NCBI GenBank assembly: GCA_947471745.1 | Contig: CANJKZ010000395.1 | Coordinates: forward strand, 771,001-835,000 | Length of the DNA stretch: 64,000 nucleotides | Direction of reading: 5' to 3' | Source of the DNA: Closterium sp. Naga37s-1 | Lineage: Eukaryota; Streptophyta; Zygnematophyceae; Desmidiales; Closteriaceae | Part shown: piece after piece, positions 1 through 11,149 of the stretch | Layout of the letters: every line of letters begins with the position of its first letter | Position numbering within the stretch: the stretch's first letter is position 1 | Position numbers and translations under genes: made by a program | The notes under the pieces: generated by a model | The model's database searches: none | The model's input: the letters and a program-made list of their open reading frames with translations, nothing else | Told to the model about the DNA's origin: nothing

Positions 1-64
1 GGCATGGCATGGCATGGCATGGTATGGCATGGCATTTCGCAACACCTCGCACCATGACTCTGGA

Positions 65-172
65 TGGCATGACATGGCATGGCATGGCATGGCTGGGCAT
101 GACATGGCATGGCATGGCATGGCTGGGCATGACATGGCATGGCATGGCATGGCTGGGCATGACATGGCATGG
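65..172. repeat. 30-bp minisatellite (GGCAT-based)
   Basis: Tandem copies of a 30-bp unit built from GGCAT, GGCTGGGCAT and GACAT run up to the intron 3' end just before the first squalene synthase exon. Degenerate GGCAT pentamers extend back to base 1. It sits in an intron; the open frames across it are repeat artefacts. Confidence 0.9.
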
Positions 173-192
173 CACTGCACACCACCGCACAG

Positions 193-3100
193 AACACCAA
201 CATCATCCGCGACTACCTGGAGGACATAGAGGAGGAGCCGGCCCCGCGCATGTTCTGGCCGCGCGCCATCTGGGGGAAATACTCTCAGCAGCTCGAGGTG
301 AGCGGGGCGCACTTGCATTGCATGCAGTGCGCCGATTTCTTAGGCGCCTCAAAAGTTGTGTGGGGGGGGGAATACGCTGAGCAGCTGAAGGTGAGCGCAC
401 TCGTCGGGTGTTATGGAATGGAAACTTGTTAGTTTGAAGGAATTGAAGGCGTTTTGGCCCTGAGTTATCTGCGGGGAAATTTTCAGAGCAGCTAGAGGTA
501 TCGGGAGGCGAAGGGAGTCGAAGGTGGGGAGGAAGGTGGCAGGAAGGAAGCAGGGAAGCGAGGTTACTGTTCCAACCCAGCTTGTGTTTACAGTTTTTGT
601 TCACACAATGGTGAACAATGGTGTCGTTTCACTTTCACACCATGCAACCCCAATTGCAGCAGTGCAGCAGCGCGGCAGTGCACATTGCAGCATCAGCACC
701 AGCACCTTACGTTGCATCCCCCCCTCCCTCCCCCCCTTCCCCCTTTCTTGCAACCAGGACTTCAAGGACGTGGGGGCGAACGGCACAGCAGCAGTGCAGT
801 GTCTGAACGACATGGTCACCATCGCCCTCTCGCACCAACTTCCCTCCCTTCGCTTTTGAGGTGCCTCAGAAGTATTTCCCCCCGTCCCCCTTCCCCCTTT
901 CTTGCAACCAGGACTTCAAGGACGTGGGGGCGAACGGCACAGCAGCAGTGCAGTGTCTGAACGACATGGTCACCATCGCCCTCTCGCACGCGCCTCACTG
1001 CCTCTGCTTCCTCGCTCAAGTGCAAGACGCCCAGATCTTCAGATTCTGGGCCATTCCCCAGGTGACGCCCTCCCCAGGTGACGCCCTTCCTCGTGTAGTG
1101 CCGTTTTTTCGGGTGAGCCCGTCACGTGGTAGCGCCATTCCGGGGGTGATGACGGTGTGCCTTACACAACAGTTTCCCCATGCCACTCACCGTGACATGG
1201 TGTATTCTCCACAATCCCCAGATTCCCCAAGCGCTGTCGAGTCGAGTACAGCCAGTGCAAGGCTCGCCGCTGGGCCTGGTCACACCGAGTTTTGAGGCGT
1301 CTCAAAACCCGACCCTGGGCCTGGTCACATTGACGACTTGTCGTCTTGTTTTGCCCTCTTGCAGTATGTTCGTCTCTCAGACGCATATGTACGCATGCGT
1401 CTGTGTGTGCATGCTCCCCTGTCGCCCCATCCATCATCAGATGATGGACATGGCCACACTGACACTCTGCTACAACAACATCCAGGTCTTCCAAAAGGAG
1501 ATAATTTGATTCGCCTCTAAACTCATGCATGTCTGTGTGTGCGTACCTGCTCCCCTGCCTGCTGGCCCATCAGATAATGGCCATGGCAACGCTCACGCTC
1601 TGCTACAACAACACCCAGGTCTTCCAAAAGGAGATCATTTGAGGCGCTTCAAAACTCATGCATGTCTGTGTGTGGGTACCTGCTCCCCTGCCTGCCCATC
1701 ACCGGCCCATCACCGGCCCATCAGATCATGGCGATGGCAACGCTAACGCTCTGCTACAACAACATCCAGGTCTTCCAAAAGGAGGTCAAGCCCAGACTCG
1801 GTACGCACGCACGCACACTCACACACACGCCGCACATGATACATCACACACACGCCGCACATGATACATCACACACACGCCGCACATGATACATCACACA
1901 CACGCCGCACATGATACATCACTCACACGCCGCACATGATACATCACTCACACGCCGCACATGATACATCACTCACACGCCGCACATGATACATCACTCA
2001 CACGCCGCACATGATACATCACTCACACGCCGCACATGATACATCACTCACACGCCGCACATGATACATCACTCACACGCCGCACATGATACATCACTCA
2101 CACGCCGCACATGATACATCACTCACACGCCGCACATGATACATCACTCACACGCCGCACATGATACATCACTCACACGCCGCACATGATACATCACTCA
2201 CACGCCGCACATGATACATCACTCACACGCCGCACATGATACATCACTCACACGCCGCACATGATACATCACTCACACGCCGCACATGATACATCACTCA
2301 CACGCCGCACATGATACATCACTCACACGCCGCACATGATACATCACTCACACGCCGCACATGATACATCACTCACACGCCGCACATGATACATCACTCA
2401 CACGCCGCACATGATACATCACTCACACGCCGCACATGATACATCACTCACACGCCGCACATGATACATCACTCACACGCCGCACATGATACATCACTCA
2501 CACGCCGCACATGATACATCACTCACACGCCGCACATGATACATCACTCACACGCCGCACATGATACATCACTCACACGCCGCACATGATACATCACTCA
2601 CACGCCGCACATGATACATCACTCACACGCCGCACATGATACATCACTCACACGCCGCACATGATACATCACTCACACGCCGCACATGATACATCACTCA
2701 CACGCCGCACATGATACATCACTCACACGCCGCACATGATACATCACTCACACGCCGCACATGATACATCACTCACACGCCGCACATGATACATCACTCA
2801 CACGCCGCACATGATACATCACTCACACGCCGCACATGATACATCACTCACACGCCGCACATGATACATCACTCACACGCCGCACATGATACATCACTCA
2901 CACGCCGCACATGATACATCACTCACACGCCGCACATGATACATCACTCACACGCCGCACATGATACATCACTCAACACGCCGCACATGATACATCACTC
3001 ACACGCCGCACATGATACATCACTCACATGCCGCACATGATACATCACTCACACGCCGCACATGATACATCACTCACACGCCGCACATGATACATCACTC

Positions 3101-5078
3101 CACACGCCGCACATGATACATCACTCACACGCCGCATATGATACATCACTCACACGCCGCACATGATACATCACTCACACGCCGCACATGATACATCACT
3201 CACACGCCGCACATGATACATCACTCACACGCCGCACATGATACATCACTCACACGCCGCACATGATACATCATTCACACGCCGCACATGATACATCACT
3301 CACACGCCGCACATGATACATCACTCACACGCCGCACATGATACATCATTCACACGCCGCACATGATACATCACTCACACGCCGCACATGATACATCACT
3401 CACACGCCGCACATGATACATCACTCACACGCCGCACATGATACATCACTCACACGCCGCACATCACCACCTGCATGTCAAACTGTCACACTGTTCGCGC
3501 ACTCTTTTCCGGCCAACTCTCCCACCACCTTAGGCTACTGTATGTGTACTACTGGTCTCGTGCTCTTTACTGTAGTTAGAACTACTTCAGTGGATCGCGA
3601 GGTGATGCATGGACTGAAGGGTGGGAAAGGCGGCGGTGTGCTGAAAGCTGGTGTTAAGTTGAAACAGCCAAGATTTCTTGTTTAGGCATGATGTGAGCTG
3701 ACTAGTCGTGCCAGATCATGCACTGCTTTCGCCCCGTCGCCCTACCCTCACTGTTCCTCTGCTCCTATCTTTCCCTGCCAAGGTGATGGTCCATGTGTGG
3801 AGCATTGCAAATGCACCTCCTTACTCACACTCAACCCTCATTCTCCTCAATACTCCCTGCAACACTCGCTCTCACTCGCTCTCTCTCACCGTCCTGCTCC
3901 TCTTTGCAGGTCTAGCTGCCAGGGTGATGGACCAGACGTGGAGCATGGCAGATGTGCGGGCCTTCTTTCACGCCTTCGCATTGGAGCTCCTTGCAAAGGT
4001 CTGTGCGTGTATCATACCTAGTCTGCCACCTACCTGCCACCTACCTGCCTGTCGTTCCGCAGGTGGGTCGTCTGGCAGGCACCTAGCTGCACCGGACACT
4101 CAACTGCCAGTCGTGACTTTTGAGTTGACTCAAAAGTCACATGTGTCTGTCACCTGTGTCCTCTTGGCTCCTTCCTTGGCTTAGCTTAGCTGTTGTGGAA
4201 CCGTGGTTGTGCATGCCAGTCCAGAGCTCTCTACAACCACTAGCTTAGCTTTCAATTGGTGGAACAGAGTGCGTACTGCAAGAAGCACCAGGACCCAACC
4301 ACAATCCCTTCCACATCATAAGCAGCGCACATCTGATGGCATTGCCTTGCACCTCCTCGCATCGCATTGCACCGCATCTCATCGCGTTGCGTCGCGTGTC
4401 CCTCTTCCCGGGCCCGTCTCCCTCCCAGCTGCACGACGCAGACCCAAGCGCCCAGGCCACACGAGACAACCTGGCAAAGACTTTTGAGACGTCTCAGAAG
4501 TCACATTGCATCGTGTGCCCCCCTCCTCCCTGGCTCCTTCACACCCAGGTGCACGACGCAGACCCAAGCGCCCAGGCCACGCGAGCCAACCTGGCAAAGA
4601 TCATCTCGCTGTGCAAGCCGGGGAAGAAGGTGGCAGGAGTGGAGGGGCTCCAAGGGGCCGTGATTGGGAGTGGGAGTGGAAGCATGTCTCTCTCCGTCTC
4701 CACCACCAGTGTCATGTGGCACGTGGTAGTGTTTGCTGTAAGGAAACTGCACTCAAGCGTGTTTCTCCAGTCCGCATATTGCCTGCCTCACTCTACTCCT
4801 TCCCCCCTCCTCTCACTCACCCTCACATGTTACTCCAATCCACCTATGGTATCCCTCCCCCTCAACCCCTCTCTCTTACCCTTCCACTTCCTCACTTCCT
4901 TTTTTTTTTGCACTTCATGGGTTTTTTTGTTCTCTTTCAGCATTTGCTCTGTGTTTGCCCCAATGTTCCCGAAACTAACAAGAAACCTGTAATTTCATGT
5001 TTTTGCTTGTGGCCCGTGTTTCAGGTGGTTATCATATCTGTTATGCTGCTGTCAGTGCGCAACGGCCTCCTTCTCTGA
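193..5078 (+). CDS. SQS1: squalene synthase, C-terminal exons (5' part outside window)
   Basis: Squalene synthase condenses two farnesyl diphosphates and reduces the product with NADPH to squalene at the ER membrane, the first committed sterol step. Only the C-terminal part is present. Exons: 193-297, 912-1061, 1725-1800, 3910-3998, 4549-4737 and 5025-5078, all GT-AG with matching phases. Exon 1 carries the second Asp-rich motif ([14 protein letters not shown]) followed by RMFWPR. Exon 2 has AVQCLNDMV and IFRFWAIPQ; exon 3 has [13 protein letters not shown]; exon 4 has [12 protein letters not shown]. The last two exons form a hydrophobic C-terminal anchor ending in SVRNGLLL, as expected of the family. 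Almost every exon has a nearby partial copy (listed separately). The 2.1 kb third intron is mostly satellite. Identity is firm; the gene's 5' half lies left of the window. Confidence 0.9.
337..355. repeat. palindrome P1 between exon-end copies
   Basis: TTCTTAGGCGCCTCAAAAG, core AGGCGCCT, lies between the exon-end copies at 277-305 and 366-402. Confidence 0.75.
366..497 (+). pseudogene. duplicated 3' ends of squalene synthase exon 193-297
   Basis: Bases 366-402 repeat the exon end and donor seen at 277-305 (GGGGAATACnCTGAGCAGCT then a GTGAGC donor). A third, more diverged copy lies at 474-497 with a GTATCG donor. A palindrome at 337-355 separates copies 1 and 2. Only the first copy continues the protein-coding exon upstream, so the later ones look non-functional, although they could act as alternative donor sites. 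Confidence 0.7.
728..859 (+). pseudogene. duplicated 5' part of squalene synthase exon 912-1061
   Basis: Bases 728-837 nearly repeat 886-990, including the pyrimidine tract, the CAG acceptor and the codons for [20 protein letters not shown] up to ALSH. The copy then diverges and reads into TGA at 857-859, which lies inside the palindrome at 853-872. Included in an mRNA it would truncate the enzyme; skipped, it is silent. Confidence 0.75.
853..872. repeat. palindrome P2 between exon copies
   Basis: CTTTTGAGGTGCCTCAGAAG lies between the duplicated segments 728-837 and 886-990. It supplies the TGA that ends the first copy. Confidence 0.8.
1289..1308. repeat. palindrome P3 flanked by direct repeats
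   Basis: GTTTTGAGGCGTCTCAAAAC is flanked by direct repeats CTGGGCCTGGTCACA at about 1270 and 1315, in a squalene synthase intron. Confidence 0.8.
1440..1643 (+). pseudogene. two extra copies of squalene synthase exon 1725-1800
   Basis: Copies at 1440-1501 and 1573-1636 encode [10 protein letters not shown] and VFQKE like the real exon at 1725-1800, but lack its last codons. Each runs directly into a TGA within a TTTGA...TCAAA palindrome (1504-1524 and 1637-1655). The downstream intron text (ACTCATGCATGTCTGTGTG) is duplicated as well, so the duplicated unit is exon end plus palindrome plus intron. Confidence 0.75.
1504..1655. repeat. palindromes P4 (1504-1524) and P5 (1637-1655)
   Basis: P4 is a decayed form (TTTGATTCGCCTCTAAA) and P5 is TTTGAGGCGCTTCAAAA. 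They separate the three copies of the [13 protein letters not shown] exon. Confidence 0.7.
1828..3464. repeat. 25-bp satellite array, about 65 copies
   Basis: A 25-bp unit beginning CGCCGCACATGATACATCAC and ending with a CTCACA-type pentamer repeats almost perfectly through the intron between squalene synthase exons 1725-1800 and 3910-3998. The first few units carry CACACA instead of CTCACA. Rare one-base insertions occur near 2975 and 3100, and scattered substitutions cluster after 3030. There are no unique spacers, so this is a homogenised tandem array and not CRISPR. Confidence 0.97.
3783..3815 (+). pseudogene. degenerate copy of squalene synthase exon 3910-3998
   Basis: GTGATGGTCCATGTGTGGAG and the bases after it resemble GTGATGGACCAGACGTGGAG at 3925 within the real exon, preceded by a similar pyrimidine tract. 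The copy is short, diverged and lacks a donor. No palindrome is visible between this pair. Confidence 0.5.
4113..4140. repeat. palindrome P6, 13-bp arms
   Basis: Arms GTGACTTTTGAGT and ACTCAAAAGTCAC around a 2-nt centre. The sequence after it (TCACATGTG...GGCTCCTTC) resembles that after P7, so P6 and P7 may share ancestry. Confidence 0.8.
4429..4480 (+). pseudogene. duplicated 5' part of squalene synthase exon 4549-4737
   Basis: About 52 bases encoding [16 protein letters not shown] precede the real exon ([16 protein letters not shown]). The copy is followed at once by the palindrome at 4479-4502. Unlike the other pseudo-exons, this one reads in frame through the palindrome and intron into the real exon without a stop, so a longer in-frame isoform is conceivable. 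Confidence 0.7.
4479..4502. repeat. palindrome P7 between exon copies
   Basis: GACTTTTGAGACGTCTCAGA and the next four bases form a near-perfect palindrome exactly at the end of the partial exon copy 4429-4480 and before the intact exon at 4549. Confidence 0.8.
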
Positions 5079-6474
5079 AGTCTCGCATGGTGGAATGTGT
5101 AATCTGTAGCTCGTGTAAACAAGTCGTTTGCTTTCGCTTAATCTCTTCAGTTATTTTTGTGCATAAACAGCTTCTTTCTAGGAGCTATATCCTATTTCAA
5201 ATACATCTTTGCTTGCTTGTGAGTGATGTTGGGTAGATGGGCATGCTCTGGTTTTTTGTGTTTGCTGTCCACAATGAGATTCTTATGTAGGGCCTAATAA
5301 ACTAGTACGGTAAACAACGCACTCGCTTTGGCAAAATAGCCTAACGCTAGCTGATCAACCTTGAGCTGATTACAGTCAACATAGCTTGATTATGTGTGCT
5401 CTACAACAATGTTAGGGAGTGCTCTTGTAACCTGTGAATATGCAGACTTCCATGTTTTTAATCAGCTTATTCATTTTATAAAGCAAATCAAGGCAGCTCT
5501 ACAACGAAGGATGCGAGGAGGATGTGCTTTGTGCCTCACCTCCGCTATGGCTTGGGCAGCTGCTGATTTTCGTGTCCATGCCCTTGGAATATTTTACATG
5601 TACATTCTGGTTTATTTGAATGTTTCGTCATTGGCAGACGCTGAAGTTACGGTGGCAACTTTAGAACTAGGGACTGGAGGTCCACACATTTTCGTTATCG
5701 CATCCTATTCAATGTGCACTAGTAAAATCGCGTCCAGCCCCTCACAAGCTGAAACCCTGCATATTGCCACTCAGATAAGTTACTACCTCAAGAACGTAAA
5801 AAGACAAAATTTTCTCCCTTTCACGCCTGACCCGAATGCTACATTCACCTCCCTCCCTCGCATCTGCCCGTCTTGAGCCCTCAAATCCTGCAATCCTGGA
5901 CTGGAGCCATCAGCAGGAATTGGGCGCACGCGGTGCATTCCTTGTGTACTGTACTGTATCCCCTAGAGAGTCGTGCTCTCCTCCCCCCACCTCCCTGACC
6001 TGCTTCCTTCTATAGCCGTCCTTGTCAGATCAATCATCGCACCCAATCTCTCTCCGTTTTCCCCTGCTACAAGCACACACCATAAGAGTAATTCTGCTTT
6101 TATGCATCTCATAACATAACAGCGTCTCCCTAGTCTTAATTTCTATACTCAGTCTGTAGTAATTTTCTCGAGCTGATTGGCTGTGGTCCTACGCTTACGG
6201 TTTCTTGTTGGTTGATATCGGCCAGGGTTTTGGTTTGAACAAAGTTGGAGCAAACGGCTTTGGTTTATGGGATGCTGAGTCTCCGCGATTTACGCTCATG
6301 GCCGATTAACCATTTGCGTACCGTTCCGCGAATGATGGAACACATGCGTCGAAAGATCTGATGGATTTTCAGTCTAACAAATTAATTCTGGACAAACGGA
6401 AAACCTCTTTGCACAGAAAACTCCTTCGGTTAGCGTAAGCGGTGGCAACCTCAGCTTAGCGTACGCAGTGTGCG
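5079..6474. other. intergenic: squalene synthase 3' flank and PHD-SPOC promoter region
   Basis: No supported gene. The first 250 bases are T-rich and presumably 3' UTR, with TGTAA near 5098 and AATAAA at about 5296. A 160-codon frame at 5394-5876 has no recognisable domain. The rest should hold the promoter of the downstream gene, but I see no convincing TATA box. Confidence 0.6.
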
Positions 6475-9400
6475 ATGGGGCGGGAAGGGCGCCCTGTGCG
6501 CGAGATCCGCCTCCCCGCGAAGCTTCGCGACGAGTGCATCGAGCTGCCGTCGAAGCACTACTGCGCGTGCCGGCAGCCGTACAAGAAGGGCCGCTTCATG
6601 ATCGCGTGCGACGCCAAGAACAAGAGCGCGCACTGCTTCGAATGGTGCCATGGCGCATGCATCGGCATTTCCGAAAAAGTCAGTCAGCCACCAGAAACCC
6701 GCTCCGCTCCACCACCCGCGCTTTTCTCTAGCACGGCTTTCGCTTGCTCTTGCACCGGTCGCATCGCTTCTCGCGTCTCCATGCTCTTGCCTCTCTGCAC
6801 TTCCTTCCCTGAGATCTCGCCCCAGCGATGCCGTCCCTCCTCCTTCCGTTCTGGGTAACAGCTTCCGCCCACATCGCGCCTTTCATCTCCTCCATCCGCC
6901 TCCGCCTCTGTCTTCACACCCTAAACTTCTCTTGGCGCCATAAACGTCACTTAGGGTTTCGCCATTAAGGGTTACTCCTCTTATAATTGCTGCGTCGGCG
7001 TGACGTGTCGCACACGCAACCGTCTTGAGGAGTTGGTTGTGGGGTTCGTACGCTCTTGCCGCCGTAGATCTTCTTTGCAGATTTTCTCGGCAGATCTCCG
7101 CCGCAGATATAACCTGCACGGGAACTAACTGGGATGAATCTAAATCTCTGTGGACACGGGACTTGTAAAACCCCGATGAAACGCAACCGTACGGGATGAA
7201 ACGGATCCGTATCCCAGGTCCTCTCCTGCACGTACCGTAGCCGTACGATGTACTACGTTTCAGTCGATGCGCCGGGAACACCCGTACGGAGCGTGCTATT
7301 CAGACATGTAGCTTGTTGCGCGTCGCATGCGTATCGCGTTCGTCGCGCGTTCCTTCCTTCCTCTCTCCCCCGCGACTTTACCCCGTCACTATCGCGCCAC
7401 GACAATTGTCGCTGGAAATTGTCGTTGCACTAGCCAGTGTTCCCCAATCCTTTTTTCTCCGCATCGCCTCACATTTTCCCGTTCTCTGCTCTTTTTCTCC
7501 TCCTCCCTCCCCCCTCCCTTCTCCCCCCTCCCCTTCCTTCCCCACCTTCCCCCCTCTTTCCCCTTTGTTCCCACCCGTGCGTGCGCGTTCTTCGTTGTCG
7601 CATGGTTACCCTACAGGAGGCAGCGGGCATGGGCGAATACTTCTGCGAACCCTGTCGCGCAGCCGCGCAGGCGATAGTTGCGGGGGGCGACGACAACGCC
7701 GCCGCCGCGGCGTCTGCGGCTGCGGCGGCAGCGGCGGCGGCGGCGCTAGCGGCGGGCGTGGCGGCGGGCGCGGCGGCGGGCGCGGGAGTGGCGGTGTCGC
7801 CCGGGCAGAAACGGGCGAGGCGCAAGTCGACCCAGAAGGTGAGGGTTAGGGGATGGGGAGGGCAAGAGACGGGGTAGGGGAGTTTAGAACGAGGCAAGAG
7901 ACGGGGAGGGGGGAGATTTGGCTGGGGGAAAAGGGGGACAGCGGAGATAGGGAGAGGAGATGGGCGGAAGTCGCGGGCGCAGGGGTTCCGCCGCTGGGCA
8001 AGCCCACAAACGAGGCGCAATTTGATTCAGAAGGTAAGGGCTGGGGGCGGGGGAGGGGTTTGGGGAGAGAGGAGTGAGGGCTGCGTAAGGCTGTGAGGGG
8101 AGAAGATGAGGGAGCAGTGGGGGTTTATGGAAAAAAGAACGGTGGTCGTAGGGTTACCAGGGTTACCAGCGTGTAACCAGTCAGATGTTTGAGATTTCGT
8201 GAAGAAAGTGGATGGAACAAGTACAGAGGAGGGAAACCAGTTGGAATGTCCAGGCTAGGAGATGGTTTTCTGTATGTTGTCAACCTGGCAAATGTCGAGT
8301 GAACGAAAGGAAAACGGGACGGCTCTCTCCCTTGTCAAAGCGCGCCAATGACAATTATCTTATCCCTTTGTCAAAGTGCGCTGGACATCGTCCCTGCGAT
8401 TTCTCACCTGACCTTAGCCCGTGGCCGTTCCACCAACCAATTCTTGGGATGTGGAAAGAACAAGAAACGATCGTCGAGGCGCCTCCGAAATTATGTTTTG
8501 CAGTCTGTCACCTTAAAACCAGGGTGCACATTCAGAAATTGCGGGGGATGGGGAACATTTTTTTTGGGGGTTGGGGCGAAATCTGGCCGTAATGTGGGCA
8601 TCAAAGGTTAACCCCTGATGCCCACCCAGGTGAATGTGCACCCTGGTTTTAAGAACGCAGTGTTGTGAAATGCACGCACATGGGGAAGGCACAGCAGGAT
8701 TCATGTCTGTCTTTTAGTAATACACGTAATACACGTAATACACGTAATACACGTAATACATGTAATACACGTAATACACGTAATACACGTAATACACGTA
8801 ATACACATAATACACGTAATACACGTAATACACTTGTACAGTGTGCACTTCGTTGGTTTTCTTCAACTGGATGCAATGGATTTCTCGTGTGCACATGTAT
8901 GCGTGCATGGATGTACGCATGGATTTGGTTGTTTGATTTCTTGTGTGACTTGGATGCATGGCATGCGTCTGCACTGCACCCCTTTGCGCTGCTGTTAGAA
9001 AGAATTGAACGTTTTTTCTGTAATTTTGTGAACTTCCTGCTCCCCATTTGAGCGAACACACCAGCCAATCAAGCAACCAACGTTTTTTACCACCTCTCCC
9101 CCCACCTTTCCCCCTCTGCCCCCTCTTCTTCCCTCTCCCCATCGCCCTCCCCAGGCCTCTCTCTCTGACGGCCGCCATTCAGACGCCACGTCGGACGCCG
9201 ACAATCCCGAGGCTCCAGGCAGCCACACTACATCCGTGCAGGCAGCCAGTCGCAGGCTGACACGTGGCGAGGCACAGAAACTACAGCGGCTGCAGCAAGG
9301 GGGCGCGGCAGCTGGGGAGGGGGAAGAGGTGGAGGAGGAAGAGGAGGGGGAGGGAGAGGAGGAGGAGGATGGTGGGGAAGGGGAAGAGGGACGGGGATAT

Positions 9401-11113
9401 GCTGAGGAGCAGACAGGAAGGGTGATGGCTGGGTGCGACGGTAATGCTGGTCAAGAAGGGATGGCAGGGATGGCAGTAGGAATAGGAGTGGAAATGGGTA
9501 TGGGGATGGGGGAGGTCGAAGGCATGGGCATGGGCATAGGGATGGGAATGGGCATGGGAATGGGTATGGGGGAAGGCATGGAGGGGGGTGAGTTTAGCAT
9601 GTATCATGTTTTGGAAGGGTGGGAAGCTGGGCTAGAGGGCATGACTGTGGTCCCAGGGGCTGCTGCTCCTGCTGCTGGTGTTGTCACTGCAGCAGCTACT
9701 GCCACTACTGTGGCTGCTGCTGCTAATGCTGTTGCTAATGCTGCTGCTGCTGCTGCTGCTGGTGGGGAGGGCATGGGCTTGGCAGTGCCAGGGGGAGAAG
9801 TGCCTGGCGCTGTTGACGTTGGTCTGGGTGCTGGGCAGATGAATATGGGAGGAGGTGCTAATGGTGATGCGCATGTTGCCTTGGGTGGGGACCAGCAGCA
9901 GCAGTTGCAACAGCAGCAGTTGCAGCAGCAGCATGTGCAGCAGGAGGGGCAGGTGGAGCAGCAGCAGCAGCAGTTGCAGCAGCAGCAGTTGTTGCAGCAG
10001 CAGGAGCAGGAGCAAGGGGAGGCGGGGCAGCCGTTTTCTGTGTACGACGCTGTTGCTGCCGCTGCTGCATCTGCTGCTCTGCCAGACGACACGGTGCAGT
10101 CTCCCACACGCACTACGCTTCCACCGCAGCTGCAACCCTCAGTGGACCCAGCAGCAGCAGCAGCAGCAGGGGCAGAAGCGAAGGGCGGTTTGAAGCGCAC
10201 AGCAGAGGATATGATGATGGGGGCTAGTCAGGGATTGGATCCAAACGCTGCCGCTGCTGCTTTCGTTGCCAGTGCTGGTGCTGGTGCTGGTGGAGTGGGT
10301 GCGGGAGGGATAGAGGGGGTGGATGCGGGAATGCTTGCCCCGGCAGCAAAGCAAGCGCGAGTTGACACCCAGGCCTCTGCTCTCCACGCTGCTTTTCCTG
10401 CTGTCCCACCTGCTGCGTCTCCCACCCTGGCTCCATGCGGGGCAGTGGCAGCAGACAGGGGAGGGGCAGGCGGGGAGAAAGCAGCCGTTGCTTTCGCACC
10501 CTCCCTCCCTCCTGCCCCTGGGCTTGCTACAGATGGTGCAGCGGCAGCAGCAGGTGGAGGTGCGGCAGCAGCAGCGCCAGGAGCAGTGGCAGCAGCAGGT
10601 GGCATTGGAGCCTCTGGAGCGTCTGGGCCACAACTGGTGGCGGTGACTATGCCAGTGCAGTCCACTCCTCCTCTTCCCACCGGTACCAGCAATGCCAGTG
10701 GCATTGCTACCGCCGCTGGTGCAACCGCCACTGCTGCTGTGCCTCCTGCCATGCCCGCCATCCCTCTCCTCCGCGTTCCTGTGTTCTATGGAAAGCCGCA
10801 GCTTCTGCCCTTTGCCATCCCGCCTCTCCCTGCCTTTGCTGGCGCTGCTGCTGCTCCTGGGCTAGCCCCCCCCGTTCCTTCGCAAGTTTCGCCAGGTGTT
10901 CCGCCAGGTGTTTTCCCAGGTGCTCCAGGCGCCGCCCCAGGTGCTATGCCAGGTGGCGTGATGGCTGCAGTTCCGCCGACTGCTCCTCCTGGGGTAGGGC
11001 GAAGCGGATCAGGAGCAGCGGTGGGGGGAGTGGGAGCAGGGGGGGTGAGCAGGCAGGGACAGGGAGCAGGGAAGGGAGCAGCAGCGAAAAGTGTCATGCA
11101 GACAAGACAAGGG

Positions 11114-11149
<36 letters not shown>

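Noticed and set aside
1828-3464. Regular 25-bp repeats could suggest a CRISPR array
   Set aside because: There are no unique spacers; units are head-to-tail. The context is a eukaryotic intron.
4245-4469. Met/Arg/Cys-rich minus-strand frames
   Set aside because: Generated by GCATCGCATTGC-like repeats in the squalene synthase intron.
5394-5876. 160-codon frame between squalene synthase and the PHD-SPOC gene
   Set aside because: No family similarity that I can see and no exon context; kept as intergenic.
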